From positions 1 through 33,758 of the forward strand of contig BNUQ01000018.1 in assembly GCA_025997475.1 (NCBI GenBank): 33,758 bases of DNA. Reading direction: 5' to 3'. The DNA is from Planctomycetales bacterium. Lineage in GTDB: Bacteria; Planctomycetota; SZUA-567. Positions 6,532 through 14,661 of this stretch are shown here, piece after piece. A model generated the notes under the pieces. It had not been told where the DNA came from. It ran no database searches and worked only from the letters and a program-made list of their open reading frames with translations. The number at the start of each line of letters is the position of its first letter. Positions within the stretch are counted from its first letter, which is position 1. The position numbers were made by a program, and so were the translations under genes.

Positions 6532-7983
6532 ATGAAACTCATCTACGAAAAAGGCGGAGCCGGACGGCGGACTTTTCAACTGCCCGCTTGCGACGTGCCG
6601 CAACAACCGCTCGCCGAACTTTGTCCGGGGCTAATCCGCGCGCAACCCGCCGCGTTGCCCGAAGTCGCCGAGGTCGAAGCCGTCCGGCATTTCACCGCGC
6701 TAAGCCGCAGAAACTCTTCGGTGGATAATAATTTTTATCCGCTCGGCTCCTGCACGATGAAATACAATCCGAAAATCAACGAAAAAATCGCCGCGCGGGA
6801 GGGTTTTGCCGACGTGCATCCTTACGTGGAATTTTTCCGCGCCCAAGGCACGATGAAATTGTTGTATCGGTTGGAGCGCTACCTCGCGGAAATTTGCGGA
6901 ATGCATTCGTTCACGCTGGCGCCGCTCGCCGGCGCACACGGCGAATTTGTCGGGATGCGAATGGCGCGCGCCTATCACGAAAGCCGCGGCGACCGCGAAC
7001 GCGTCGAGGTGCTGATTCCCGACGCGGCGCACGGCACGAATCCCGCCAGCGCCACGCTCGCCGGTTTCCAAACCGTGCCGGTAAAATCCGGCGCCGACGG
7101 CTTAATCGACCTCGACGACCTGCGCGCCAAATGCGGCGCGCGCACCGCCGCGATAATGCTGACCAATCCGAACACGCTCGGACTTTTCGAGACGGAAATC
7201 GCGACGATTGCCGGCATTGTCCACGACGCGGGCGGCTTGTTGTATTACGACGGCGCGAATTTGAACGCGATTGCCGGCGTTTGTCGCCCCGGCGATATGG
7301 GTTTTGACCTAATGCATTTGAATTTGCACAAGACCTTCGCCACGCCGCACGGCGGCGGCGGACCGGGCGCGGGACCGGTCGGCGTCGGTGAAAAACTCGA
7401 CCCGTTTTTGCCAACGCCGCGCCTCGCGCCGTCCGACCTCGCGATGCCGGAAATTGAGTTGGTGTGGAAAAACGATTATCCGCAGTCGATTGGGCGGGTC
7501 GCGACTTTTTACGGCAATATCGGCGTGTGCGTGAAGGCGTATTGTTACTTGCGGACGCTCGGCGCGGACGGCTTGCGGGAGATGGCGGAGAACGCGGTGT
7601 TAGCGGCGAATTATTTGCGCGTCAAATTGCGCGATAAATTCACCGTGCCGTTTGACCGCCCGTGTATGCACGAATTTGTGGCGACGCCGACCGCCGAGAT
7701 GTTGGCGCGGGGCGTCCACACGCTCGACCTGGCGAAGGGCTTAATCGACGCCGGAATTCATCCGCCGACGATTTATTTTCCGCTGATTGTGCCGGAAGCG
7801 TTGATGGTCGAACCGACGGAAACGGAAACGCTCGAAACCTTGGACGAGTTTGTCGCGGTGATGAACCGGCTGGCAGACACGGCGCTGACCGCGCCGGAAG
7901 AATTGCACGCCGCGCCGATAACGACGCCGGTCGGTCGCCTCGACCAAACCGCCGCCGCGCGGCGCCCGAAATTGACCGCATAG
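6532..7983 (+). CDS. gcvPB: Glycine dehydrogenase (decarboxylating) subunit 2
   Basis: This is the PLP-binding subunit of two-chain P-protein, which decarboxylates glycine and passes the aminomethyl group to lipoyl-GcvH in the glycine cleavage system. It has 483 residues, normal for GcvPB. Visible landmarks are NNFYPLGSCTMKYNPK (67-81), DAAHGTNPAS (164-173), the YYDGANLNAI stretch (238-247) and the PLP lysine K267 in NLHKTFATPHGGGGPG. The ATG directly follows a heptamer array and has no Shine-Dalgarno sequence. None of gcvPA, gcvH, gcvT or lpd lies in the window, so the system is scattered. The start is supported by the family N-terminus (MKLIYEKGGAGRR). Confidence 0.95.
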   Translation: MKLIYEKGGAGRRTFQLPACDVPQQPLAELCPGLIRAQPAALPEVAEVEAVRHFTALSRRNSSVDNNFYPLGSCTMKYNPKINEKIAAREGFADVHPYVEFFRAQGTMKLLYRLERYLAEICGMHSFTLAPLAGAHGEFVGMRMARAYHESRGDRERVEVLIPDAAHGTNPASATLAGFQTVPVKSGADGLIDLDDLRAKCGARTAAIMLTNPNTLGLFETEIATIAGIVHDAGGLLYYDGANLNAIAGVCRPGDMGFDLMHLNLHKTFATPHGGGGPGAGPVGVGEKLDPFLPTPRLAPSDLAMPEIELVWKNDYPQSIGRVATFYGNIGVCVKAYCYLRTLGADGLREMAENAVLAANYLRVKLRDKFTVPFDRPCMHEFVATPTAEMLARGVHTLDLAKGLIDAGIHPPTIYFPLIVPEALMVEPTETETLETLDEFVAVMNRLADTALTAPEELHAAPITTPVGRLDQTAAARRPKLTA

Positions 7984-8114
7984 GCGGCGAGGCGCCGCGA
8001 CCGCTTAAAAAACGTTTTGGCGTTTAAGGTTTTTAAGTATCTTAAAATTTTTAAGAAACTTAAAAAACTTGCGATGCTTACCCCCCCCCGTTAAACGCTT
8101 AAACCCCTTATTCC

Positions 8115-9170
8115 CTAATCCTCTTCGGAACTTTCAAACGCCGGACCGATGGTGTTTAAGTTGTCCAAAAACCAGCCCGTGCCGCGCACCACCGCGCGCA
8201 ACGGGTCTTCGGTGATATGCACCGGAATCCCTTTGGTTTCCTGCGTAATCAGTCGGTCCAAACCGCGCAACAGCGCCCCGCCGCCCGCCAAAAAAATACC
8301 TTTGGTGTAAATGTCGCCCGCCAAATCCGGCGGCGCGGCTTCGAGCGTGTTCAACACGGCGTTGACGATTTGCGCGACCGGTTCTTTTATCGCCTCGCGA
8401 ATTTCCTCGCTGTGCAAAACAATCGACCGCGGCAACCCTTTGGCTTGGTCGCGTCCGGTCAAATCGATTTTCAATTCCTCGTCCAACGCGAAGGCGCTAC
8501 CGATTTCAATTTTGATGCGCTCGGCGGCGACATCGCTGATAATCAAATTGTGTTGTCGCTTGACGTAACCGACAATCGCGCCGTCCAACTCGTCGCCGGC
8601 GATGCGCAAACTCGTCGCGTCCACCATCCCCGACATCGAAATAATCGCCACTTCCGTCGTGCCGCCGCCGATGTTGACAATCATATTGCCGGTCGGCTCG
8701 TGCGTCTGCATGCCGACGCCCACCGCCGCCGCCAGCGGCTCCGGCACCAAATAGACCTTGCGCGCGCCCGCCCGCATCGCCGAAATCGTAATCGCTTTTT
8801 TCTCGACTTCGGTAATCCCGTTCGGATACGAAATAATCACTCGCGGTCGCGACCACGAGTGATTGTTATGCACTTTGTTGATGAAATAGCGGAGCAACGC
8901 TTCGGCTAACGCCAAATCGGAAATCACGCCGTCTTTCAACGGACGCACGGCGACGATGTTGCCCGGCGTCCGCCCGACCATTCGCTTGGCGTAAAGCCCG
9001 ACGGCTTGCCCGTTGTTGATGACTTCGTTGGTGCCTTTCCAGACCGCCACGACCGACGGCTCGGCGACCACCACGCCTTTGCCGCGCAAATAGACGAGCG
9101 TGTTGCACGTTCCTAAATCTATGCCCATATCGTGGCTGAACAGCCCCAACAGGCGGTCGAAGAGAATCAT
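8115..9170 (-). CDS. mreB: Rod shape-determining protein MreB
   Basis: MreB is an actin-like ATPase that forms membrane-bound filaments and directs sidewall peptidoglycan synthesis. The 351-residue protein has the phosphate-1 loop DLGTCNTLVYL, the phosphate-2 loop NIGGGTTEVAIIS and the adenosine motif LAGGGALLRGLD. The N-terminal MILFDRLLGLFSHD is an amphipathic membrane-binding stretch. I chose the ATG at 9170, with GAGG just upstream; an 11-residue longer frame would be read from heptamer repeat sequence. mreC and mreD do not follow. Instead, three minus-strand genes upstream encode a small acidic TM protein and two TM/coiled-coil proteins, which may supply scaffold roles. Confidence 0.96.
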   Translation of the reverse strand: MILFDRLLGLFSHDMGIDLGTCNTLVYLRGKGVVVAEPSVVAVWKGTNEVINNGQAVGLYAKRMVGRTPGNIVAVRPLKDGVISDLALAEALLRYFINKVHNNHSWSRPRVIISYPNGITEVEKKAITISAMRAGARKVYLVPEPLAAAVGVGMQTHEPTGNMIVNIGGGTTEVAIISMSGMVDATSLRIAGDELDGAIVGYVKRQHNLIISDVAAERIKIEIGSAFALDEELKIDLTGRDQAKGLPRSIVLHSEEIREAIKEPVAQIVNAVLNTLEAAPPDLAGDIYTKGIFLAGGGALLRGLDRLITQETKGIPVHITEDPLRAVVRGTGWFLDNLNTIGPAFESSEED

Positions 9171-9183
9171 AAACCTCGCCCAG

Positions 9184-9302
9184 TAACAATTAACAATTAA
9201 CAATTAACAATTAACAATTTTGGAGTTTGATTTTCAGGTTCGCGTAGCGCGCTTCGAAGCCGATTCCGCAATTGTTAATTGTTAATTGTTAATTGTTAAT
9301 TG
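9184..9302. repeat. Composite heptamer element H4 (AACAATT units)
   Basis: Five AACAATT-type units (9184-9220), a core TGGAGTTTGATTTTCAGGTT and a GCGC-rich palindromic segment (9241-9260), then five inverted AATTGTT units (9270-9302). Both arms use the same heptamer, unlike the AACTCTC units of neighbouring copies. Confidence 0.9.
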
Positions 9303-9349
9303 GTTCTTGCCGCTCGGCAAAATTTCCCGAAAAAAAAATTACGCGCGTC

Positions 9350-9676
9350 TTACGGCATCTCCGCCGACCATAACACGAAGAATCCGGGCTCGACATATTC
9401 GCTCAACTGATACAGCGCCAAGCCGAGCGCCAGCGCATACGCCGCCGCCGACACCGCCAAGACCGCCGTGAACGACTCGCGGCTCATATCGACGTGGACT
9501 TCTATCGGACGCTCGTATTCCTTTAGTTCGTCCGGCGCGACGCCGTCGTCGCCCATATCGACTTCTTCGTCGGTAATGGTTAGATTTTCTTCGTCTTCCT
9601 CTTCATATTCCTCGACCTCCTCCGCACTCCCGTCCGCGCCGTCGTCTTCCAGCAAAGCGTCGTCATTTTTAGGCAT
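9350..9676 (-). CDS. Small acidic single-pass membrane protein, mreB cluster
   Basis: This 108-residue protein is not recognised. The first 57 residues are very acidic, with runs of Glu and Asp (EEVEEYEEEDEEN), followed by one membrane segment at about 69-91 (FTAVLAVSAAAYALALGLALYQL) and a short tail. With the acidic part N-terminal, an N-in orientation would place it in the cytoplasm, where it could contact filaments or a basic partner. GGAG lies seven bases before the ATG at 9676. It lies between two TM/coiled-coil genes and mreB on the same strand with heptamer elements on each side, so an operon role in cell shape is plausible but unproven. Confidence 0.75.
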   Translation of the reverse strand: MPKNDDALLEDDGADGSAEEVEEYEEEDEENLTITDEEVDMGDDGVAPDELKEYERPIEVHVDMSRESFTAVLAVSAAAYALALGLALYQLSEYVEPGFFVLWSAEMP

Positions 9677-9707
9677 TTTTTATCTCCGTTGTTGATACAA
9701 GAAATTC

Positions 9708-9840
9708 ACAATTAACAATTAACAATTAACAATTAACAATTAACAATTGTGGAGTTTTGCTGGTCAAAATCGCTTCGCGAAATTTTAATGATTAACTCCG
9801 TTTTTTAATTGTTAATTTTTAATTGTTAATTGTTAATTGT
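9708..9840. repeat. Composite heptamer element H5 (AACAATT units)
   Basis: Left arm of AACAATT units (9708-9748), core TGTGGAGTTTTGCTGGTCAA then CGCTTCGCGA (9771-9780), right arm of AATTGTT units (9806-9840). The core closely matches that of H7 read on the other strand. Confidence 0.9.
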
Positions 9841-9843
9841 GCC

Positions 9844-10551
9844 TCACAGCGTCCCGACGCTCGGCTTGGCGCGGCGCGCCACGTCGCCGACTTGCAAGCC
9901 CGCCGTCGTTTCGTTCAGCACGCGGCAGACGCTGGTTACGCTAAAAACTTTCTGCACTTCCACATCGGTGATGTAATCGTTGCCGCGCCAAATCGAAAAG
10001 CGATTGCCCGGCGCGACGCCGCCGTTCGCCGCCCCCAAACTCAAATAAACGCGCTGATAATCGGGATTGTAAGTCAAAATTTCACCGGTCAGCGCTTCCG
10101 CGCTCGCCAACGCCTGTAATAAAACCTCCGCGTCGTCCGACGTCGCCGCCGGCAAAGCGATTTTTACCGCCGGTTCCGCCGGAATTTTCGGCGCGGTTGC
10201 CGCGGTTGCCGCGCTTGCCGCGCTTGCCGGTTCGACCGGCGCCGGCGCGGTTGCCCGCGCCAAGGGCTTATCGGCGAGGCGGCGGCTTGCCGCTTCTAAC
10301 CGCGCGTTGACGGCGTAAATTTCGGCTTGCAAATCGCGCAGGCGACCGCTCATTTCTTGCAGTTCGCGGTCTTTATGCGCAAGCGCGCGGTCGCGAGTAT
10401 CGTCCGCTTCGCCTTGCGCGGTCAGTTCGCGGTCGAGTTGGCGTTTTAGATGCGCCGACCACGAGCCGAAAAATAACGCCGCCGCCGCGCAGACCAGCGC
10501 CAACAACGAAATCAGCGGCGGACGGCGATAAATGCCATAGTCGTCTTGCAT
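9844..10551 (-). CDS. TM/coiled-coil protein B with C-terminal beta domain, mreB cluster
   Basis: This 235-residue protein is not assigned to a family. It has a membrane anchor at 12-30, a charged coiled coil at about 33-92, an Ala/Pro-rich linker (98-137) and a C-terminal domain (155-227) with the pattern TGEILTYNPDYQRVYLSLG...VAPGNRFSIWRG...DVEVQKVFSVTSVCRVL. That domain aligns by eye with the C-terminus of the next upstream protein (10691-11554), so the two are probably paralogs. The TM, coiled coil and beta-domain layout resembles MreC in outline, though the sequences are not recognisably alike. It precedes mreB on the same strand. Confidence 0.8.
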   Translation of the reverse strand: MQDDYGIYRRPPLISLLALVCAAAALFFGSWSAHLKRQLDRELTAQGEADDTRDRALAHKDRELQEMSGRLRDLQAEIYAVNARLEAASRRLADKPLARATAPAPVEPASAASAATAATAPKIPAEPAVKIALPAATSDDAEVLLQALASAEALTGEILTYNPDYQRVYLSLGAANGGVAPGNRFSIWRGNDYITDVEVQKVFSVTSVCRVLNETTAGLQVGDVARRAKPSVGTL

Positions 10552-10583
10552 AGCCCAATCCCTGCGGTGAGGTCTTTTGGAAC

Positions 10584-10693
10584 AGAGTTTAGAGTTTAGA
10601 GTTAAGAGTTTAGAGAGTGGAGTTTTATTTTAAGACGCGCGAAGCGCATCCGACGCTTAACTCTCAACTCTCAACTCTTAACTCTCAACTCTA
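10584..10693. repeat. Composite heptamer element H6 with GCGCGAAGCGC core
   Basis: Left arm of GAGTTTA/GAGTTAA units (10584-10615), core GTGGAGTTTTATTTTAAG and CGCGCGAAGCGC (10636-10647), right arm of AACTCTC/AACTCTT units (10659-10692). The stop TAG of the next gene falls in the right arm. Confidence 0.9.
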
Positions 10694-11554
10694 ATTCAGC
10701 GTGCTGGCGGTGTCGGACACGGTAACTTTTTGTCCATTGGCGGTCATTCCGTCGATGATTTGCGCCGAACACATTTCGTCATAGACGTTCGCGACGCGCA
10801 CTTTCGCGACATAATTCTGGTCGCGCGAGATGACGAACTCCATCCCTTTTTGCACTTTGTCTTTTTCGCCGACCGAGAGAATGACCAAGTTCAACGCCGA
10901 CTCGACCCGCAACACGCGCCCGCTAATCGCCACGCCCGTCGGATTGGCGGACGCTTCCGCGTCGGCGCCGTAGCGGCGAACGTAATTGTCCAACTGGGTC
11001 GAAAGCAAGGTTACGCGGCGGACCAATTCGGCGTTGTTTTTGGCGAGTTGCATCATTTCGCTTTCGCTCTCGACCAAATCGGCGGCGGCTTCGATGGCGC
11101 GGTTGGAGTGCCAGTCGCGCTCGACTTCCAAGCCGCGTTTCTGCGTGATTTCGTCGTTGAGTTTGCCCTGCAACTTGGTGTTGCGGTCGTTGGAGGTTTT
11201 CAACTGCGCGATGTAGTTGCTGGTTTCGTTGCGTTTTTCGGCGAGTTCTTTTTCATACACGTCGCGCTCGCGCGTAACGCTCTCGAATTTGGCTTTCGCC
11301 GCCGCCAACTCGTTGTCGCGCGAATTGATTTGCGTTTGCAAAATTTCGACTTCGCCTTTGGCTTTTTCGTATTCGCCGGTCATCTGATTGATTTTCGTTT
11401 TCAGTTCGGCATAGACATCGTTGGTTTCGCTAATCGCCAAGCGCGTCTGCTTGACCCAGTTGACCCGTTTGCCAAACAACGCGAGTTCGCCGACGGCGAA
11501 CAACAAGCCCAAAATCAGGTTGACGATAATCAACACTTTCGCCGCCGTACTCAT
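10691..11554 (-). CDS. TM/coiled-coil protein A with C-terminal beta domain, mreB cluster
   Basis: This 287-residue protein is of no family I can name with confidence. It has a membrane anchor at 7-27, a long coiled coil at about 40-192 rich in Glu, Lys and Gln, and a C-terminal domain (206-281) with SGRVLRVESALNLVILSVGEKDKVQKGMEFVISRDQNYVAKVRVANVY. That block resembles FlgT C-terminal or MreC-like beta modules in pattern only and matches the C-terminus of the 9844-10551 protein. GGGAGG lies upstream of the ATG at 11554. It is the first gene of the minus-strand run ending in mreB, so a periplasmic scaffold role in envelope shape is the working idea. Confidence 0.8.
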   Translation of the reverse strand: MSTAAKVLIIVNLILGLLFAVGELALFGKRVNWVKQTRLAISETNDVYAELKTKINQMTGEYEKAKGEVEILQTQINSRDNELAAAKAKFESVTRERDVYEKELAEKRNETSNYIAQLKTSNDRNTKLQGKLNDEITQKRGLEVERDWHSNRAIEAAADLVESESEMMQLAKNNAELVRRVTLLSTQLDNYVRRYGADAEASANPTGVAISGRVLRVESALNLVILSVGEKDKVQKGMEFVISRDQNYVAKVRVANVYDEMCSAQIIDGMTANGQKVTVSDTASTLN

Positions 11555-11714
11555 AAACCCGCCTCCCGTTGTATGTGTTCAGAAAAAATGTAAGCGCGAG
11601 AAAAGACCGCCCCTCTATCGGAAGGAATCGCGCCGTTACTGCAATGTTTTTTCGCCAAAGGCAAAAATTGTGCGGGGGCGGGGGCGGGCGGTTGAACGAG
11701 GGAAGGCGAACGAC

Positions 11715-11823
11715 AAATTCAAGATTAAAAATTAAAAACGGCGGCTTGGACGTAAAAATTTCACGAAGCGATTTTGCCCATAAAACTCCATCGTTTTTAA
11801 TTTTTAATTTTGAATTTTTAATC
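11715..11823. repeat. Composite heptamer element H7 (TTTTTAA units)
   Basis: Left arm AAATTCAAGATTAAAAATTAAAAA, a core that on the minus strand reads ATGGAGTTTTATGGGCAAAA then TCGCTTCGTGAAATTTTT, and right arm TTTTTAATTTTTAATTTTGA (11793-11821). The DegT-family stop codon follows within a few bases. The core matches that of H5. Confidence 0.8.
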
Positions 11824-11827
11824 GAAC

Positions 11828-12934
11828 TTAATTGGAATAAAATTCCGCAAACGCCGCGACGACTTCACCGCGCTCCGCCGCGGTCAGTTGGTCGTAAATC
11901 GGAATGGACACGCATTCGCGGCTGACCGCTTCGGCGACGGGATAATCCTCCGCGCGGCAATTGAGATAGCGGAAACATTCCTGTCGGCTGAACGGCACCG
12001 GATAATACATATCGCAACCAATCCCGCGCCCTTGCAAAAATTGCACCAATTCGTCGCGCCGCTCGCACCGCAACGTGAACTGGTTGTAAATATGCCGCCC
12101 CGCCTTGGCGACCGGCAGTTTGACGAATTTATCCAAACCGCGGCGGGCAAATTCCGCGCGATACCACGCCGCGTTGCTCTGCCGCGCCGCCGTCCATTGG
12201 TCGAGCGCCGTCAGTTTGATGTTCAACACCGCCGCTTGAACGGCGTCCAAACGGAAATTCCCGCCGACAAAATGATGATGATATTTCGGCTCCATTCCGT
12301 GGTTGCGGAGCAAGCGCAACCGGTGCGCCAACGCTTCGTCGTTCGTCGTGAGCATCCCGCCGTCGCCGATGCCGCCGAGATTTTTGCTGGGGAAAAACGA
12401 GAAACAGCCGGCGACGCCGAAACTGCCGGCGCGCTTGCCCGCGACCTCCGCGCCAATCGCTTGCGCGCAATCCTCGACCACCGGAATAGCGCCGGCGACG
12501 CGCATAATTTCCGTCATCGCCGCGCACTGCCCGTAAAGATGCACCGGCAAAATCGCGCGGGTTTTCGGCGTGATTTTCGCGGCGATTTCAGCGGGATTGA
12601 TATTAAATGTGTCCGCGTCGATGTCGCAAAAAACCGGCGTCGCGCCGAGACGGGCAATCACGCCGGCGGTGGCGAAAAAGGAATAAACCGTCGTGATAAC
12701 TTCGTCGCCCGCGCCGATGTCGAGCGCCATCAGCGCCGCGAGCAAAGCGTCGGTGCCGGACGACACGCCGACCGCGAAACGACAGCCGCAATAGGCGGCG
12801 ACGTTCCGCTCAAACGCGGCGATTTTGTCGCCGCCGATATACATTCCGCTCCGAAAGACCGCCAACAACTCGTCTTCCAACGCCGTCGCCAAAGCCGCGT
12901 GCTGACGCGGTATATTCAACATTTGCACCGCCAT
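11828..12934 (-). CDS. DegT/DnrJ/EryC1/StrS family sugar aminotransferase
   Basis: This PLP enzyme of 368 residues usually makes amino sugars on nucleotide-sugar donors for surface glycans. Landmarks are GVSSGTDALLAALMALDIGAGDEVI (56-80), the acidic PLP contact D155 in VVEDCAQAIGA, and the PLP lysine K184 in FFPSKNLGGIGDGGM. I chose the ATG at 12934 with AAGGAA upstream; a longer in-frame start at 13006 adds an atypical leader. It is a single minus-strand gene next to lpxA, which reads away from it. The precise sugar (for example a 3- or 4-keto hexose) cannot be told from sequence alone. Confidence 0.93.
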   Translation of the reverse strand: MAVQMLNIPRQHAALATALEDELLAVFRSGMYIGGDKIAAFERNVAAYCGCRFAVGVSSGTDALLAALMALDIGAGDEVITTVYSFFATAGVIARLGATPVFCDIDADTFNINPAEIAAKITPKTRAILPVHLYGQCAAMTEIMRVAGAIPVVEDCAQAIGAEVAGKRAGSFGVAGCFSFFPSKNLGGIGDGGMLTTNDEALAHRLRLLRNHGMEPKYHHHFVGGNFRLDAVQAAVLNIKLTALDQWTAARQSNAAWYRAEFARRGLDKFVKLPVAKAGRHIYNQFTLRCERRDELVQFLQGRGIGCDMYYPVPFSRQECFRYLNCRAEDYPVAEAVSRECVSIPIYDQLTAAERGEVVAAFAEFYSN

Positions 12935-13044
12935 AAAAGATTCCTTGATAAGAGTGAAATCACGAGGTCGGTATATTTTCATCGGATAATAGTCCGCCGC
13001 CGCCAAAATGCCAATTTTTTAATCGAACGTTTCCAGATGCGTTT

Positions 13045-13188
13045 GCTCTATTCAATTGCCACGCCTTTTAAGGCGTGGTTAGCGGGCAAAAAAAATAAAA
13101 GGGCTTTAGCCCAAATAAATCATTCGGCTAAAGCCGGTCATTTGCCAACGCCAACCACGCGCTAAAGCGCGTGGCAATTGAATAGAAC
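13045..13188. repeat. Hairpin element B1 (CTCTATTCAATTGCCACGCC ends), full length 144 bp
   Basis: Terminal inverted repeats read GCTCTATTCAATTGCCACG at the left and the complement at the right. Each end forms its own hairpin: ACGCC-TTTTAA-GGCGT at the left and ACGCGC-TAAA-GCGCGT at the right. A GGGCTTTAGCCC hairpin and a CGGCTAAAGCCGG hairpin lie inside. It occupies much of the 430-bp gap between the aminotransferase and lpxA. Confidence 0.88.
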
Positions 13189-13205
13189 ATATCCCCAGTC
13201 GGCAT

Positions 13206-13288
13206 TCCTCCGTGTTCTCCGTGCCTCCCGCGTCAAAAAAGAAAGTTCAGAAACAGACCGCGCCGTCCGCGCCGTTGCTTCGCGAAGC
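13206..13288. repeat. Dispersed repeat fragment plus GCTTCGCGAAGC palindrome upstream of lpxA
   Basis: TCCGTGTTCTCCGTGCCTCC at about 13210-13229 belongs to a repeat seen again, on the other strand, at 32088-32115. The 12-bp palindrome GCTTCGCGAAGC at 13277-13288 matches the core of the heptamer elements but lacks arrays. I see no convincing promoter in the remaining 75 bp before lpxA. Confidence 0.6.
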
Positions 13289-13363
13289 GGTTTATCTACC
13301 ATTCGCCGTAATTTTGCGGGCGCGATGATAACGGTCTATTACTTTTCACGATAGGAATTGACT

Positions 13364-14164
13364 ATGACTAAAATCCATCCGACGGCGGTGATTGCGCCGA
13401 GCGCGGAAATTGCCGACGAAGTCGAAATCGGCGCGTATTGTTACATCGGCGACCACGTCAAAATCGGCAAAGGCACGATTATTGAGCCGCAAGCGCGGGT
13501 GCTGATACACACGACCATCGGCGAGCGCAACAAAATTTCGTCGGGGGCGGTCATCGGCGGCGCGCCGCAGGACGTCGGTTACAAGGGCGAGCCGACCGAA
13601 ATTTTCATCGGCAACGACAACACCATTCGCGAATTCGTAACCATCAACCGCGGCACGACCAAGCAAGACCGCAAAACGGTCATCGGCAACGATAATTTAT
13701 TGATGGCTTACGTGCATATCGCGCACGACGACGTTATCGGCGACCACTGCATTTTCGCCAATATGACGCAACTCGCCGGACACGTAACCTTCGGCGACGG
13801 CGTGGTAACTTCCGCCGGCGTGCTGGTGCATCAGTTTGTCCATATCGGCAAGTATTGCTTTCTCGCGCCGAGCGCCACGGTCAATTCCGACGCCCTGCCG
13901 GGTTGCATTTATTTCGGTCATCCCGCCGAGGCGCGCGCCATCAACGTCGTCGGCTTGCAACGGCACGGCGTTACCGGCGCGCAACTCGGACACTTCAAGA
14001 CCGCGTTCAAAAAAATCGTGCGCAGTGAGGCGACGACGCTTGACGCGATTGCCGAGTTGGAAAAAGAGGACTGGGCAAGCGAGCCGATGGTCGCCGAATT
14101 TATCGCCGCCGCCAAACAAAAAGGCGCGGGCGCCAAAGGTCGCGGCGGCGCGGCGGAATTCTGA
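13364..14164 (+). CDS. lpxA: Acyl-ACP--UDP-N-acetylglucosamine O-acyltransferase
   Basis: LpxA starts lipid A synthesis by moving a 3-hydroxyacyl chain from ACP to UDP-GlcNAc in the cytoplasm. The 266-residue protein has the hexapeptide left-handed beta helix from residue 1 (IHPTAVIAPSAEIADEVEIGAYCYIG), the active-site stretch MAYVHIAHD with catalytic H121 (equivalent to E. coli H125), GHVTFGDGV and VHQFVHIG, and then a helical C-terminal domain. I chose the ATG at 13364 with AGGA seven bases upstream; a TTG at 13358 is less likely. The tail from about 255 is an unusual Gly/Ala/Lys-rich extension. It is not in the usual lpxD-fabZ-lpxA-lpxB cluster. Confidence 0.96.
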   Translation: MTKIHPTAVIAPSAEIADEVEIGAYCYIGDHVKIGKGTIIEPQARVLIHTTIGERNKISSGAVIGGAPQDVGYKGEPTEIFIGNDNTIREFVTINRGTTKQDRKTVIGNDNLLMAYVHIAHDDVIGDHCIFANMTQLAGHVTFGDGVVTSAGVLVHQFVHIGKYCFLAPSATVNSDALPGCIYFGHPAEARAINVVGLQRHGVTGAQLGHFKTAFKKIVRSEATTLDAIAELEKEDWASEPMVAEFIAAAKQKGAGAKGRGGAAEF

Positions 14165-14257
14165 CTCCCTCAAAAAAAACACTTCCCCGCCCCGTCTTGA
14201 AACAATTTCGCCGAAACCGGCAATTGTGGAGTGAGATTGCATTCAACGGGGACGCCA

Positions 14258-14617
14258 ATGCTGTTATCAACGATTAGCCGCCGCTTGTTCAATCGCCCGG
14301 CGGGAGCGCTCGCCGACGCCGACGGGCAATACCGCAATTTCACCGGCAAAATCATTTACGGCGACACGGTCGCCTCGGTGCGCGACGCCACGTTTTCGTT
14401 GGAAGAAGCCAAAATTTATTGGCTCGACGGCGTGTGGCTTGAGGGTTTGTGGGAAGACGGCGTGTGGGAAGGCGGCGAGTGGGTGTTCGGTTTTTGGTAT
14501 TACGGCATTTGGCTCGGCGGCGTCTGGCACGCCGGTTATTGGATGGACGGCGACTGGTTCGACGGACAATGGGAATTCGGCGTCTGGAAAAGCGGTCGCC
14601 GCCACCGGTCGGCGTAA
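14258..14617 (+). CDS. Tryptophan pentapeptide-repeat (W-x-x-G-x) protein
   Basis: This 119-residue protein is of unknown function. From residue 55 to 113 it is built of 12 units spaced exactly five residues apart, each starting with Trp: WLDGV, WLEGL, WEDGV, WEGGE, WVFGF, WYYGI, WLGGV, WHAGY, WMDGD, WFDGQ, WEFGV, WKSG. Gly holds position four in every unit. Such periodicity should give a regular beta structure with stacked Trp on one face. The N-terminal 50 residues look globular or disordered. There is no signal peptide. I chose the ATG at 14258 with GGGG six bases upstream; a GTG at 14231 is the alternative. It follows lpxA by about 90 bp on the same strand. Confidence 0.75.
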   Translation: MLLSTISRRLFNRPAGALADADGQYRNFTGKIIYGDTVASVRDATFSLEEAKIYWLDGVWLEGLWEDGVWEGGEWVFGFWYYGIWLGGVWHAGYWMDGDWFDGQWEFGVWKSGRRHRSA

Positions 14618-14661
14618 CTCGGCGGAACCGCCGGTCGATGGAAGTTTTCTTGGGGGGATTC

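Noticed and set aside
8000..8110. Terminator or attenuator after gcvPB
   Set aside because: The region has several AAGTTTTTTAAG-like segments and a C-run, but no single stable GC stem followed by T could be chosen.
9171..9203. Longer MreB start (MLIVNCYWARF)
   Set aside because: The extension is encoded by heptamer repeat; the ATG at 9170 gives the normal MreB N-terminus and has GAGG upstream.
11888..13165. 425-residue plus-strand ORF
   Set aside because: It is antisense to the DegT-family aminotransferase, is Arg/His-rich as GC-skewed shadow frames are, and has no recognisable motif.
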